Both the position numbers and the translations under genes were made by a program. This document shows positions 14,378 to 22,047 of a DNA stretch of 25,379 nt, piece by piece. Under the pieces are notes generated by a model that saw only the letters and a program-made list of their open reading frames with translations, had not been told where the DNA came from and made no database searches. The stretch is from JBFGFG01 sp041627475. Its GTDB lineage: Bacteria > Actinomycetota > Nitriliruptoria > Nitriliruptorales > Nitriliruptoraceae. Numbering within the stretch: position 1 is the stretch's first letter; each line of letters starts with the position of its first letter. The stretch covers positions 1-25,379 of the forward strand of contig JBFKQZ010000013.1 of NCBI GenBank assembly GCA_041627475.1, in the 5' to 3' direction.

Positions 14378-16723
14378 TCACAGTTCCTGTTCGTGGACGG
14401 CGACGAGCGCCGCGTTCACGACGTCGTCGGCGCTGATGCCGACGACGCGGTGCAGCTCTTCGATGGTCCCGGACTCGCCGAAGCGGTCGACGCCGAGCGT
14501 CAGCTGCGATGTGCCCAGCGCCGAGCCGAGCCATGCGAGCGTGTTCGGCGCCGCGTCGTGGACGCTGACGATCGGTCGGCGTCGCTCCGCTGCCGGCACC
14601 AGCCGGTGCAGGTGGCTGACGGGCCGGGTGATCCGGGCGGTCCGGACGGCGGTGGTGAAGGTGCGGCGCCACCCACGGTGCAGCCGGTCGGACGAGGTCA
14701 GCATGAGGACCGTCGCCTGCACGCCCTCACGATCGAGCTCCTCGGCAGCGGCGACGGCCTCCACGGCGCTCACGCCGGTCGTGGCGATCGTCACACCCGG
14801 GCGGTCGTCCGGCGCACCGTCGACCAGCCGGTAGCCGCCGGCCAGCACGTCACGGCGGAGCCGCTCCTCACCGATGCGCTCGAGCGCCGCGCCGAAGGGT
14901 GCCTGGTCAACGGGGCGGGTCGACAGTCGGAGGTAGCAGCTGCGGCGCTCGGCGTGCTCGTCGTCGTCGGGGCCCGGGCCGCCGACCTGGCGCAGCGCGT
15001 CGCACAGCAGCCAGTCGACCTCGGTGGCGTAGGCGGGCTCGACGGCGTCGACGCCCGGCAGCTCCGCACCGACGCTCGGCGTGATGATCGACTGGTGCGC
15101 GCCGCCCTCTGGCGCCAGCGTGACGCCGCTCGGCGTCCCGGCGACCACGAACCGGGCACCGTTGTAGAGCGCGTAGATGAACGCGTCGAGACCGCGCAGG
15201 ACGAACGGGTCGTAGACCGTGCCGACGGGCAGCAGCAGCTCGCCGTGGTGCTCGTGGCTGAGGCCGAGCGCGCCGAGCATCAGGAACAGGTTCATCTCGC
15301 TGATGCCGAGCTCGACGTGCTGGCCGGACGGCTTGGGCGCCCACTGGAGCAGCCGCTCGTCGCCGCCGTGGGGGTCGAGCTCCTCCGGGGCGAACACGCC
15401 CATCTTGTTGATCCAGCCACCGAGGTTGGTCGAGATCGACACGTCCGGCGACGTCGTCACCAGTCGGCGTGCGACGTCCTCGTGGTTGGCGAGGCGAGCG
15501 AGGACGCGACCGAAGGCCTCCTGCGTCGAGGTCGACCCCGTCGCCCGGAAGTTGCCGGCAGCGGCCGGGACGTCGATCGTCGGGCGGGCCGGCGGCGGCT
15601 CGTTGTTGACCTCGGCGCCGACCTCGGCGCACAGTCGGCCGGCCGGCGAGTCGAGGTCGAAGCGGTCCCACTCGGTCTCGACGTCCAGCCCGACGCGGGC
15701 ACGCAGCTCGTCGACCTGCGCCTCGTTCAGCAGCGCGGCGTGGTTCAGCGGGTCGCCCGCCATCGGCAGGCCCCACCCCTTGACCGTGTAGGCGAACAGG
15801 ACGCTCGGACGGTCGGTCTCGGCGTCGCACTCGGCGAACCGGTCCAGCAGGACGTCGTGGTCGTGGCCGCCGAGGTCGAACAGCAGGCCCGGAAGGTCGT
15901 CGTCGGCGACCTCGTCGAGTGCCCGTCCGACAGCCGCGTCTGCGTCCTTGGTGAACGCCGCCCGCAGTTCGTCGCCGGTCAGCGTGAACAGCTCCTGGTA
16001 GGCCTCGTTGGAGAGCTGGTCGATCCGTGCGCGGACCACCTCGTCGGCAGCCGCGAGCCGGTTGCCGTACTTGGCCTGCGTGACGTGCCAGCCGGCGTCG
16101 GCGAAGAAGCTCTGGAGACGGGTGGCCTGGATCGCCGGGACGACGCGGTCGAGGCTCTGGCGGTTGAGGTCGACGATCAGCGTGACGTTGCCGAGGCCCT
16201 GCATCGCCGGGTCGGCGATGGCCTCCCAGACGTTGCCCTCGTCGAGCTCGGCGTCCCCGACGGTGGCGATGAACCGCGGGGGGCGCTCACCCTCGGTGGG
16301 GAAGTGGGCGTCGACGTACCGGCGCGTCGCTGCAGCGAACAGCGGCGCGACGGCGCCGAGTCCGACGGACCCGGTCGAGAAGTCGGCGACGTCGGGGTCC
16401 TTCGTGCGGCTGGGGTAGGCCTGGAGGCCACCCTTGGCCCGAAGGGTCGTCAGCCAGGACCGGTCGAGCTCGCCCGTCAGGTACTTGATCGCGTGGTAGA
16501 CCGGCGACGAGTGCGGCTTGATCGCGACCTTGTCGCGGCCGTCGATGTGCCCGAACCACAGCGCCGTCATCAGGCTGACCATGGATGCGCTCGACGCCTG
16601 GTGGCCGCCGACCTTGATGGCCGTCTCGGCACGACGGTTCGCGTGGTCGACGATCCGCACCGCCAGCCACAGGACACGCTGCTCGATCTCCCGCAGGGTG
16701 GCCGGGTCCGGGCGTGTCGACAT
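14378..16723 (-). CDS. Single-chain (AceE/transketolase-like) thiamine diphosphate enzyme
   Basis: A 781-residue protein related to homodimeric pyruvate dehydrogenase E1 and transketolase. The ATG at 16723 has GAGG seven bases upstream; an in-frame ATG ten codons earlier has no ribosome binding site. Residues include the N-terminal KPHSSPVYHAIKYL with His71 and the thiamine diphosphate motif GDAELDEGNVWEA with Asp157, followed by LIVDLNRQSLD. The central pyrimidine domain contains QHVELGISEMNLFLMLGALGLS, and a C-terminal transketolase domain follows. Typical AceE is 890-920 residues, so this is a shorter relative. It could be an E1 using a separate E2, or a transketolase-like enzyme with its own substrate. 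Convergent with the LacI-type gene, 18 bases apart, and without its operator. Confidence 0.85.
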   Translation of the reverse strand: MSTRPDPATLREIEQRVLWLAVRIVDHANRRAETAIKVGGHQASSASMVSLMTALWFGHIDGRDKVAIKPHSSPVYHAIKYLTGELDRSWLTTLRAKGGLQAYPSRTKDPDVADFSTGSVGLGAVAPLFAAATRRYVDAHFPTEGERPPRFIATVGDAELDEGNVWEAIADPAMQGLGNVTLIVDLNRQSLDRVVPAIQATRLQSFFADAGWHVTQAKYGNRLAAADEVVRARIDQLSNEAYQELFTLTGDELRAAFTKDADAAVGRALDEVADDDLPGLLFDLGGHDHDVLLDRFAECDAETDRPSVLFAYTVKGWGLPMAGDPLNHAALLNEAQVDELRARVGLDVETEWDRFDLDSPAGRLCAEVGAEVNNEPPPARPTIDVPAAAGNFRATGSTSTQEAFGRVLARLANHEDVARRLVTTSPDVSISTNLGGWINKMGVFAPEELDPHGGDERLLQWAPKPSGQHVELGISEMNLFLMLGALGLSHEHHGELLLPVGTVYDPFVLRGLDAFIYALYNGARFVVAGTPSGVTLAPEGGAHQSIITPSVGAELPGVDAVEPAYATEVDWLLCDALRQVGGPGPDDDEHAERRSCYLRLSTRPVDQAPFGAALERIGEERLRRDVLAGGYRLVDGAPDDRPGVTIATTGVSAVEAVAAAEELDREGVQATVLMLTSSDRLHRGWRRTFTTAVRTARITRPVSHLHRLVPAAERRRPIVSVHDAAPNTLAWLGSALGTSQLTLGVDRFGESGTIEELHRVVGISADDVVNAALVAVHEQEL

Positions 16724-16762
16724 GGGGGTCCTCGGTCGTGGCTCGACGGCCATCGGACCGTA

Positions 16763-16778
16763 GTCCGACCGGTCGGAC
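16763..16778. promoter_or_regulatory. Perfect 16-bp palindrome upstream of the AceE-like gene
   Basis: GTCCGACCGGTCGGAC is a perfect palindrome 40 bases before the AceE-like ATG, in the divergent region shared with the histidine kinase gene. A further GGAC lies just to its left (in GGACCGTAGTCC). It looks like an operator for a dimeric regulator. Confidence 0.5.
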
Positions 16779-16845
16779 GCGGCCGTCGAGGCCTCCTGCG
16801 GTCCTAGGCTGCCGAGCGGCGTCGGGACCGGGAGGGCGCGGCGTG

Positions 16846-18072
16846 ATGGGTGCGGGTGCGGCCGGGTCGGGGCTGGTGGGCCTCGCCGCGCGGCTGGTCC
16901 ACCCGGGAGAGGTGCTCGACGGGCGCCTCAACCGCCTGCTCGGGGCGCTGTGGCTGACCGGTGGCTCGTGGGTGCTCCTCGGCCACTTCGGGGGACTCGC
17001 CGACGGCGGCTGGGGTCCGGGGGTCCTCGCCGTCGGCGTGGTCGCACCGGTCGTCGGCATTGCGCTGCTCTCGTTCGGCCCGCGACGGCTGCCGGAGGCG
17101 GTGTACGTCGGCCTGACCGTCGTCGGTGCCGCGGCGATCTCGCTCACCGTGCTGTGGGGCGGCGAGGCCGGTGCCGCCGCCTACGGCATCCACTACGTCT
17201 ACGTCACCTGCTTCACCCTGATCGCGCTGCGGCGGCACGCGGTCTGGGTGATCCCGGCTGCGTTCGCCATGCACGTCGGGGCGCTGGTCGTGAGCGATCG
17301 TCCGAACCTGCTCGGCGTCCTCACCGTGACGTGGGGTGCCGCGGGGGTCACGGGGCTCCTCGCCGGTGCAGCGGTGGCGTGGCTCGAGCAGGCCGTCGCG
17401 CAGGTGCAGCTCGCCGACGGCCATCGCAGCCGCTTCGTCGCAACGGTCTCCCACGAGCTGCGCACGCCCCTCGCTGCGATCCTCGGCTCGACGGAGACGC
17501 TCCGGCAGCGCTGGGAGCTGCTGTCGCCCGAGCAGCGCTGGCAGCTGGTCGAGGTCATCGACCGGCAGGCCGGGCGGCAGCTCCGGCTGGTCAACGACGT
17601 GCTCGCGGTCACGACGGCGATGGCGAGGTCGGCGCCGCCCGAGCCCACACGGACCCGGGTCGACGACGTGCTGCAGGAGGTCGCCGCGGAGATGGGCTTC
17701 GCGGTCCGTGTCGAGGTGTCGACGCCCGTGCACGCGCTCGTCGACCCGACGCACCTCCAGCAGATGATCGAGAACCTGCTCGTCAACGCGCACCGGTACG
17801 GGGTGCCACCGATCGAGCTCGGTGCACACCGGGCGGGTGCCGAGGTCGTGGTCGAGGTCGTCGACCACGGTGACGGCCTCGCCGGCGGGCTGGACGGCGG
17901 CCTCCTCGAGCCCTTCGTCCAGGGCGACAGCGGTGACCGTCGCAGCTCGGCAGGTGTGGGGCTCGGCCTGACGATCTGCCGCGACCTGGCCGTCGCGAAC
18001 AACGGGTCGCTGGACTACGTCGACACACCGGGGGGCGGTGCCACCTTCCGGCTGCACCTGCCGGCGGACTGA
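16846..18072 (+). CDS. Membrane-bound sensor histidine kinase, no adjacent response regulator
   Basis: A 408-residue sensor kinase. The ATG at 16846 is preceded by GGAGGG; an in-frame GTG lies directly before it (16843) and could also be used. About six hydrophobic helices fill roughly residues 25-180, with no sizeable extracellular domain. A short linker leads to the H-box SHELRTPLAA with phospho-accepting His203. Then follow the N-box (QMIENLLVNAHRYG), G1 box (DHGDGL) and G2 box (GVGLGLTICRDLA) of the ATPase domain. All catalytic motifs are intact. No receiver-domain gene is in the window, so its partner is encoded elsewhere. The signal is unknown; a sensor embedded in the membrane is plausible. 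Confidence 0.9.
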   Translation: MGAGAAGSGLVGLAARLVHPGEVLDGRLNRLLGALWLTGGSWVLLGHFGGLADGGWGPGVLAVGVVAPVVGIALLSFGPRRLPEAVYVGLTVVGAAAISLTVLWGGEAGAAAYGIHYVYVTCFTLIALRRHAVWVIPAAFAMHVGALVVSDRPNLLGVLTVTWGAAGVTGLLAGAAVAWLEQAVAQVQLADGHRSRFVATVSHELRTPLAAILGSTETLRQRWELLSPEQRWQLVEVIDRQAGRQLRLVNDVLAVTTAMARSAPPEPTRTRVDDVLQEVAAEMGFAVRVEVSTPVHALVDPTHLQQMIENLLVNAHRYGVPPIELGAHRAGAEVVVEVVDHGDGLAGGLDGGLLEPFVQGDSGDRRSSAGVGLGLTICRDLAVANNGSLDYVDTPGGGATFRLHLPAD

Positions 18073-18075
18073 ACG

Positions 18076-18645
18076 TCAGAGCGCGCGCACGAGCAGGACG
18101 ATGCCGAACACGGCGAACAGCGCAGCGCTGCCGAGGCGCAGCAACTCGGGGCGCAGGCGGTCGGCCAGCAGTCGGCCGGCGAGGACACCGATCGCGCCGG
18201 CGCTGAGGATCCCCGCGGTGGCACCGAGCCAGACGGGCAGCGGGTCGCCGTCGGCGGCGAGGGTGGCCGTGGCGAGCATCGACTTGTCGCCGAGCTCCGA
18301 CACCATGATCGCGCCCGCGATCGAGGCCAGCAGGGCGAGCGGATGGCGCTGGGTGCGGTCGTCGACGCCGTCGTCGTCCTCGTCCTCACCGCCTCGCAGC
18401 GTCCACACGGCGAAGCCGAGGAACACGAGTCCCGAGCCGACCCGGACCGCCGTCTCGGGCAGGGCCGCCCCCACCGCACTGCCGAGAGCGACGGCGAGGA
18501 CCGTCATGAGGCCGTAGCCGACCAGCAACCCGCCGACGACGGGTGCCGGCCGGTGCCGCGTCGCGAGTGCGAGCAGCAGCAGTTGGGTGCGGTCGCCGAA
18601 CTCCGCGACGAAGACGACCGCGAAGGCGGTCAGCGCGGCGGTCAC
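18076..18645 (-). CDS. TMEM165/GDT1-family cation transporter (UPF0016)
   Basis: A 189-residue membrane protein with the two family signatures ExGD(K/R)(T/S): E15-F-G-D-R-T20 and E117-L-G-D-K-S122. Each lies in a hydrophobic helix of one of two three-helix repeats. An acidic loop (EDEDDDGVDD, about 87-96) joins the halves. Eukaryotic members exchange Ca2+ or Mn2+ for protons and bacterial MneA-type members export Mn2+. The GTG at 18645 has GGAGG four bases upstream; a longer in-frame extension would run into the ferritin promoter region. It ends three bases from the kinase stop (convergent) and is divergent from ferritin, suggesting shared metal homeostasis. Confidence 0.88.
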   Translation of the reverse strand: MTAALTAFAVVFVAEFGDRTQLLLLALATRHRPAPVVGGLLVGYGLMTVLAVALGSAVGAALPETAVRVGSGLVFLGFAVWTLRGGEDEDDDGVDDRTQRHPLALLASIAGAIMVSELGDKSMLATATLAADGDPLPVWLGATAGILSAGAIGVLAGRLLADRLRPELLRLGSAALFAVFGIVLLVRAL

Positions 18646-18748
18646 GTTCCCTCCGGGCTCGTGGGCACGGCCGAAGGAACCACGCGGCACGCCGTACCCG
18701 CGACATACGCTCGACCCCGACGCACGAACTCTCGACGAGGAGCTGTCG

Positions 18749-19255
18749 GTGAACGAGAAGCTGGTTGCCGCCTTCAACGACCAGATCGCCCTGGAGCAGG
18801 AGTCCGCCCGCGCGTACCGCCAGCTGGCGATCTGGGCCGAGGAGCACGACTACACCGGCTCGGCACAGTGGCTCGCCTCGCAGGCCGCCGAGGAGAACGA
18901 GCACGCGGACATCTTCATCGACCACGTGCTCGACCGTGGCGGCGAGGTGACGCTGCAGCCGCTGCCGGCGCCCTCCCGCGAGTTCGACGGTCTGGTCGAC
19001 GTCTTCCGGGCCGCGCTCGCGCACGAGGAGCGGGTGACCGAGGCGATCGGCGAGCTCTACCGCAGCGCACAGGCCGAGGGGGACATCCGCTCGATCCCGC
19101 TGCTGACCCGCTTCCTCGAGGAGCAGGTGGGGGAGGAGGCAGCAGTGCGCACGATCATCGCCGAGCTCGAGATGGTCGCCGAGAGCCGCTCCGCGACGCT
19201 GCTGCTCGACCGGGAGCTGCCGGGCCGTCGGGGCGCGCACGAGGAAGCCGTCTGA
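18749..19255 (+). CDS. Bacterial non-haem ferritin
   Basis: A 168-residue four-helix ferritin that oxidises Fe2+ and stores iron in a 24-subunit shell. The GTG at 18749 has GAGGAG six bases upstream; earlier in-frame sequence is not ferritin-like. The ferroxidase residues are Glu16 (ALEQESARAYRQL), Tyr23, Glu49 and His52 (EENEHADIF), a Glu in AHEERVTEAI and the FLEEQVGEE segment of helix D. The length and order match FtnA. Divergent from the GDT1-type transporter across about 100 bases and followed by a strong hairpin. Confidence 0.93.
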   Translation: MNEKLVAAFNDQIALEQESARAYRQLAIWAEEHDYTGSAQWLASQAAEENEHADIFIDHVLDRGGEVTLQPLPAPSREFDGLVDVFRAALAHEERVTEAIGELYRSAQAEGDIRSIPLLTRFLEEQVGEEAAVRTIIAELEMVAESRSATLLLDRELPGRRGAHEEAV

Positions 19256-19270
19256 CCGCACCACGACCAT

Positions 19271-19301
19271 GACGAACGCCGCCCGGTGGGCGGCGTTCGT
19301 C
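19271..19301. terminator. Bidirectional hairpin terminator after ferritin
   Basis: GACGAACGCCGCCC (19271-19284) and GGGCGGCGTTCGTC (19288-19301) form a perfect 14-bp stem with a three-base loop. It sits between the ends of the convergent ferritin and secreted-protein genes. There is no T run, as is common in high-GC actinobacteria. Confidence 0.72.
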
Positions 19302-19319
19302 GCGTGTGCAGGCGGCGCG

Positions 19320-20114
19320 TCAGCCGTCGGCGTTCTTCTTCGCCTTGCCGGGGGCGTCGCCGGACTTGCCGGGAGCCTCACCGTCGGACTTCTTGTTGCC
19401 GTTGCCCGGGCGGGCGTCCTCGCTGCCCTCGGCCTCGGCGGCCTCGGCCGCCGCGGCCTCACCGGCGGCGAGCGCCTCGGCCATCGTCGCGCAGACCGCC
19501 TCGGCGCCCTCGGCCGGGTCGAGCACGTAGTCGGTGTCGGCGACGGTGAACTCGAGCGTGTCACCCTTGGCGACGGCGCTCACGACCGCGCCGTGGTTGG
19601 GCAGACCGGCGTCGCGGGCCGTGCGGCCGTTCGGGACGCACTTGGCGACGGCGGAGACGAGCTCGCCGTGGCCGGCGTCCTCCTCCGACTCGTCCTCCTC
19701 GTCCTCGACCTCGACCTCTTCCTCGGCCTCGTCGTCCTCGTCGACCTCGACCTCGTCGTCGGCCAGCGGGACGGTCGGGTCGGGCTCGACGACGACCGGC
19801 TCGTCGGCCGGCTTGACGAACGCGGTGCCGTCCTCGCCGATCTCGACCTCGTAGGCAGTGCCGTCGACGACGACGTTGAACTCGTCCAGGACACGGCCGT
19901 CCTCGTCGTACGAGAAGACCCACTCGACGCCTGCGGCGTCGGACACGAGCGGTTCGCCGTCGACGACGGCCAGTCGGAGCGACTGGTCCTCGACCGCGAC
20001 CGTGTAGGTGCCGTCGTCCAGCGGTTCCGCGGCCACGGCACTCAGCGCCGGGAGCATCGCGAACATCGCGACCATCGTCACGAACACGGTCATGATCTTC
20101 ACGCGCGCCAACAT
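19320..20114 (-). CDS. Secreted acidic protein of unknown function
   Basis: A 264-residue protein with a classical signal peptide (about 1-29, ending ALSAVAA). A small beta-rich domain follows (about 30-110; TYTVAVEDQSLRLAVVDGEP), then a highly acidic linker (about 118-150, mainly Asp, Glu and Val). A segment with one Cys and the motif GLPNHGAVVSAVAKG comes next; NHGxxVSxVA segments recur in secreted actinobacterial proteins of unknown role. After an Ala/Glu-rich helix it ends in a Gly/Lys/Asn tail. The ATG at 20114 has AGGAGG six bases upstream, one of the best sites here. No enzymatic motif is recognised. Cation binding by the acidic stretch is possible but only inferred. Confidence 0.75.
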   Translation of the reverse strand: MLARVKIMTVFVTMVAMFAMLPALSAVAAEPLDDGTYTVAVEDQSLRLAVVDGEPLVSDAAGVEWVFSYDEDGRVLDEFNVVVDGTAYEVEIGEDGTAFVKPADEPVVVEPDPTVPLADDEVEVDEDDEAEEEVEVEDEEDESEEDAGHGELVSAVAKCVPNGRTARDAGLPNHGAVVSAVAKGDTLEFTVADTDYVLDPAEGAEAVCATMAEALAAGEAAAAEAAEAEGSEDARPGNGNKKSDGEAPGKSGDAPGKAKKNADG

Positions 20115-20143
20115 GTTGGTCCTCCTGGTGGACTCCTACCCCA

Positions 20144-20171
20144 CTTCGGCCCGTTCGGGGGCCGACTTGAG
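20144..20171 (-). promoter_or_regulatory. Possible sigma-28/WhiG-type promoter of the secreted-protein gene
   Basis: Reading left, CTCAAGTC (20171-20164), 12 bases, then GGCCGAAG (20151-20144) resemble the FliA/WhiG consensus TAAA...GCCGATAA. The predicted start is about 25 bases before the ATG. A 7-bp inverted repeat (20146-20152 with 20159-20165) overlaps it and may account for part of the match. Confidence 0.3.
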
Positions 20172-20245
20172 CCCGTTTTGCCCATCTGGGGCGGGTGTCC
20201 CGGCCGATCGGCCGTTCGCGCGGAGCGTCGTGCGTCAGGCGGCGG

Positions 20246-21085
20246 TCAGTACGCGACGACCTCGTGGCGCAGCTGGCGCCAGCCGCGGAGGTTGCCCAGC
20301 GTCCGCTCGCCCTCGGTCGCGGGGGTCGCGACGTGCTCGAGCGGGGACCAGTGCGGCGGGCGGGCGGTGACGAGGCGCTCGTACAGCTCGAGGTCCTTGT
20401 CGATGTCCCGCTGTCCGTCATGGGTGAGGTAGCTGACCCGGGCGCAGCGGGCGGCCGACACCTGACGGGCGGTCTCGGGGTCGAGGTCGCCGTCCTCCTC
20501 GCGCAGGTACGGCGTGTGCCACTCGCCCTCGGCGAGCTCGGCAGGGGTCGATGCGTCGTACGCGGCCTGCATCGCCTCCGCGGCGACCCGGATCTCGGGC
20601 TGCGCGAGCGGCGAGCAGCGCTGCTCCCAGAACCCGTCCCACTCGGTGGCCGTCACGATCACGGTGTGCCACATGAAGGGCTCGAGCAGTCGGTTCGTCA
20701 CCTGCTTGTGGACGCCGAGCTCCTGCAGCTGCTCGACGGCCGCGACGGCGTGGTCGCGGGCCTCGAGCCAGGCCGCCAGCGCGCGTTCGTGGTCCTCGCC
20801 CTGCAGCGGTTCGCCGGCCTGCATGCCCCGCTGGTTCGCGCCGAACTCGACCGGCAGCGCCGGGTCGTCGACGACCCGGGCGACCTGCTTGCGGACCGGG
20901 ATCGCCCGCGACGACGCGGAGTTGCGGGAGAACACACGGTGGGTGTTCAGCTCGGCCAGGACGAAGCGGTGCAGCGTGACCTCGATCGTGGTCAGCCGCA
21001 CGCCGGCCGGCGAGACGCTGTCGGCGACGACGGTCGCGTTCGGGACCGTCGTCGTTGCTGCTCGGGCTGCCACGTCCGTCGTCAC
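20246..21085 (-). CDS. ThyX-like flavin-dependent thymidylate synthase homologue
   Basis: A 279-residue protein recognised by NTHRVFSRNSASSRAIP (about residues 47-63). This matches the ThyX signature RHRxxSxNExSxR at His49, Arg50, Ser53, Asn55, Ser58 and Arg60. The first Arg is Thr and the Glu is Ser. Known ThyX enzymes methylate dUMP using methylene-tetrahydrofolate and FAD; the substitutions place this in a divergent subgroup, so the same reaction is likely but not certain. The GTG at 21085 has AAGGAC five bases upstream; an open frame continues further upstream but overlaps the membrane-protein gene. It lies 38 bases after that gene and is probably co-transcribed with it. Confidence 0.78.
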   Translation of the reverse strand: MTTDVAARAATTTVPNATVVADSVSPAGVRLTTIEVTLHRFVLAELNTHRVFSRNSASSRAIPVRKQVARVVDDPALPVEFGANQRGMQAGEPLQGEDHERALAAWLEARDHAVAAVEQLQELGVHKQVTNRLLEPFMWHTVIVTATEWDGFWEQRCSPLAQPEIRVAAEAMQAAYDASTPAELAEGEWHTPYLREEDGDLDPETARQVSAARCARVSYLTHDGQRDIDKDLELYERLVTARPPHWSPLEHVATPATEGERTLGNLRGWRQLRHEVVAY

Positions 21086-21123
21086 ACCGGGTCCTTCCGC
21101 GTCCGCGGCGACCCTACCCGTGG

Positions 21124-21900
21124 TCACTCCTCGACGGGCAGGTCGAAGCGCGCCTGGACCGGCGGCGCGAACGGGAGTCGGTCCGCCGTCAGCATCTCCA
21201 CGATCAGGGTCTCGGGCGGGTCGTCGACGAAGCCCGAGGGCAGCGTCAGCTCGAACTCGGCCTCGGTGCACGTCGGCGCCGCGGCGCAGTCGTCGGGGAT
21301 CGGTGGCTGGAGGTAGACCGGCCCGACCTGGAACCGCGGGCTCAGCCCGGTCTCGGGGTCCTCGGGTCGTTCCACGCCGACGTTGTCGCCGAAGGTCGCG
21401 CCCTCGAGCGTGACACGGACGACGACCACGCCGTCGGCGCCCAGCGGCTGGACCACCTCGGCCGCGACCACCGCATCGTCGGGGATGGGCAGCGGCTCGT
21501 CCTCGTCGGCGGGGAACCACGCGCTGTCGAGCGGCTGGAACAGCGCGACGGCTGCGACGACGGCGACGCCGAGCACGGCGAACGTGCTGCGCGACGTGGG
21601 CCCGTAGTCGACGTCGCGGAACGCCGCGACGAGCAGTGCCACGAGGACGACGATGCCGGCCGGGACGGCCCAGCGCCCCTGGTCGAGGACGAAGTCGCCG
21701 CCGACCGACCCGGCGAGGCCGGCCACGAGCACGGCGGCCGCGGCGGGAAGCAGCAGGTCACCGGGAGCGTCCACCTGCACGCGGTCGACGACGACCAGCA
21801 CGAACGTGACGAGCAGCACCGCTGCCGCCATCGTCATCGGCCCGATCCACGGGTTCTCGGGGGAGAGTGCGTGGGCGAGCAGGGGGGTGAACGATGTCAA
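21124..21900 (-). CDS. Membrane protein of unknown function
   Basis: A 258-residue protein with four predicted hydrophobic helices in the first 120 residues (for example MTMAAAVLLVTFVLVVV and VPAGIVVLVALLVAAF). A soluble, probably extracytoplasmic beta-rich domain of about 130 residues follows (DDAVVAAEVVQPLGADGVVVVRVTLEGATFGDN), with two cysteines that could form a disulfide. No family is recognised. The TTG at 21900 is chosen because GAGG lies six bases upstream and the first helix needs it. Upstream partner of the ThyX-like gene. Confidence 0.6.
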   Translation of the reverse strand: MTSFTPLLAHALSPENPWIGPMTMAAAVLLVTFVLVVVDRVQVDAPGDLLLPAAAAVLVAGLAGSVGGDFVLDQGRWAVPAGIVVLVALLVAAFRDVDYGPTSRSTFAVLGVAVVAAVALFQPLDSAWFPADEDEPLPIPDDAVVAAEVVQPLGADGVVVVRVTLEGATFGDNVGVERPEDPETGLSPRFQVGPVYLQPPIPDDCAAAPTCTEAEFELTLPSGFVDDPPETLIVEMLTADRLPFAPPVQARFDLPVEE

Positions 21901-21949
21901 CGGGTGCCTCGACGATCGGTCCGACGGCCGGCGACGGGGCCGGCGCCGT

Positions 21950-21955
21950 TAGGAT
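21950..21955 (+). promoter_or_regulatory. Possible -10 box for dapA
   Basis: TAGGAT, in the 147-base divergent region before dapA, resembles actinobacterial -10 boxes. No clear -35 was found. Confidence 0.3.
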
Positions 21956-22047
21956 ACGGCCGGGCGCGCTGGTCCCTCTGGGGTGCCGGTGTCCGCGGCC
22001 GCGCCGCACCGGGCGCAGCCGACCTCTGCCGTCAGGGAGCCGCACAG

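Noticed and set aside
14393..16807. 804-codon plus-strand open frame
   Set aside because: Antisense shadow of the AceE-like gene. The composition is Arg/Gly/Val/Asp-rich with no domain.
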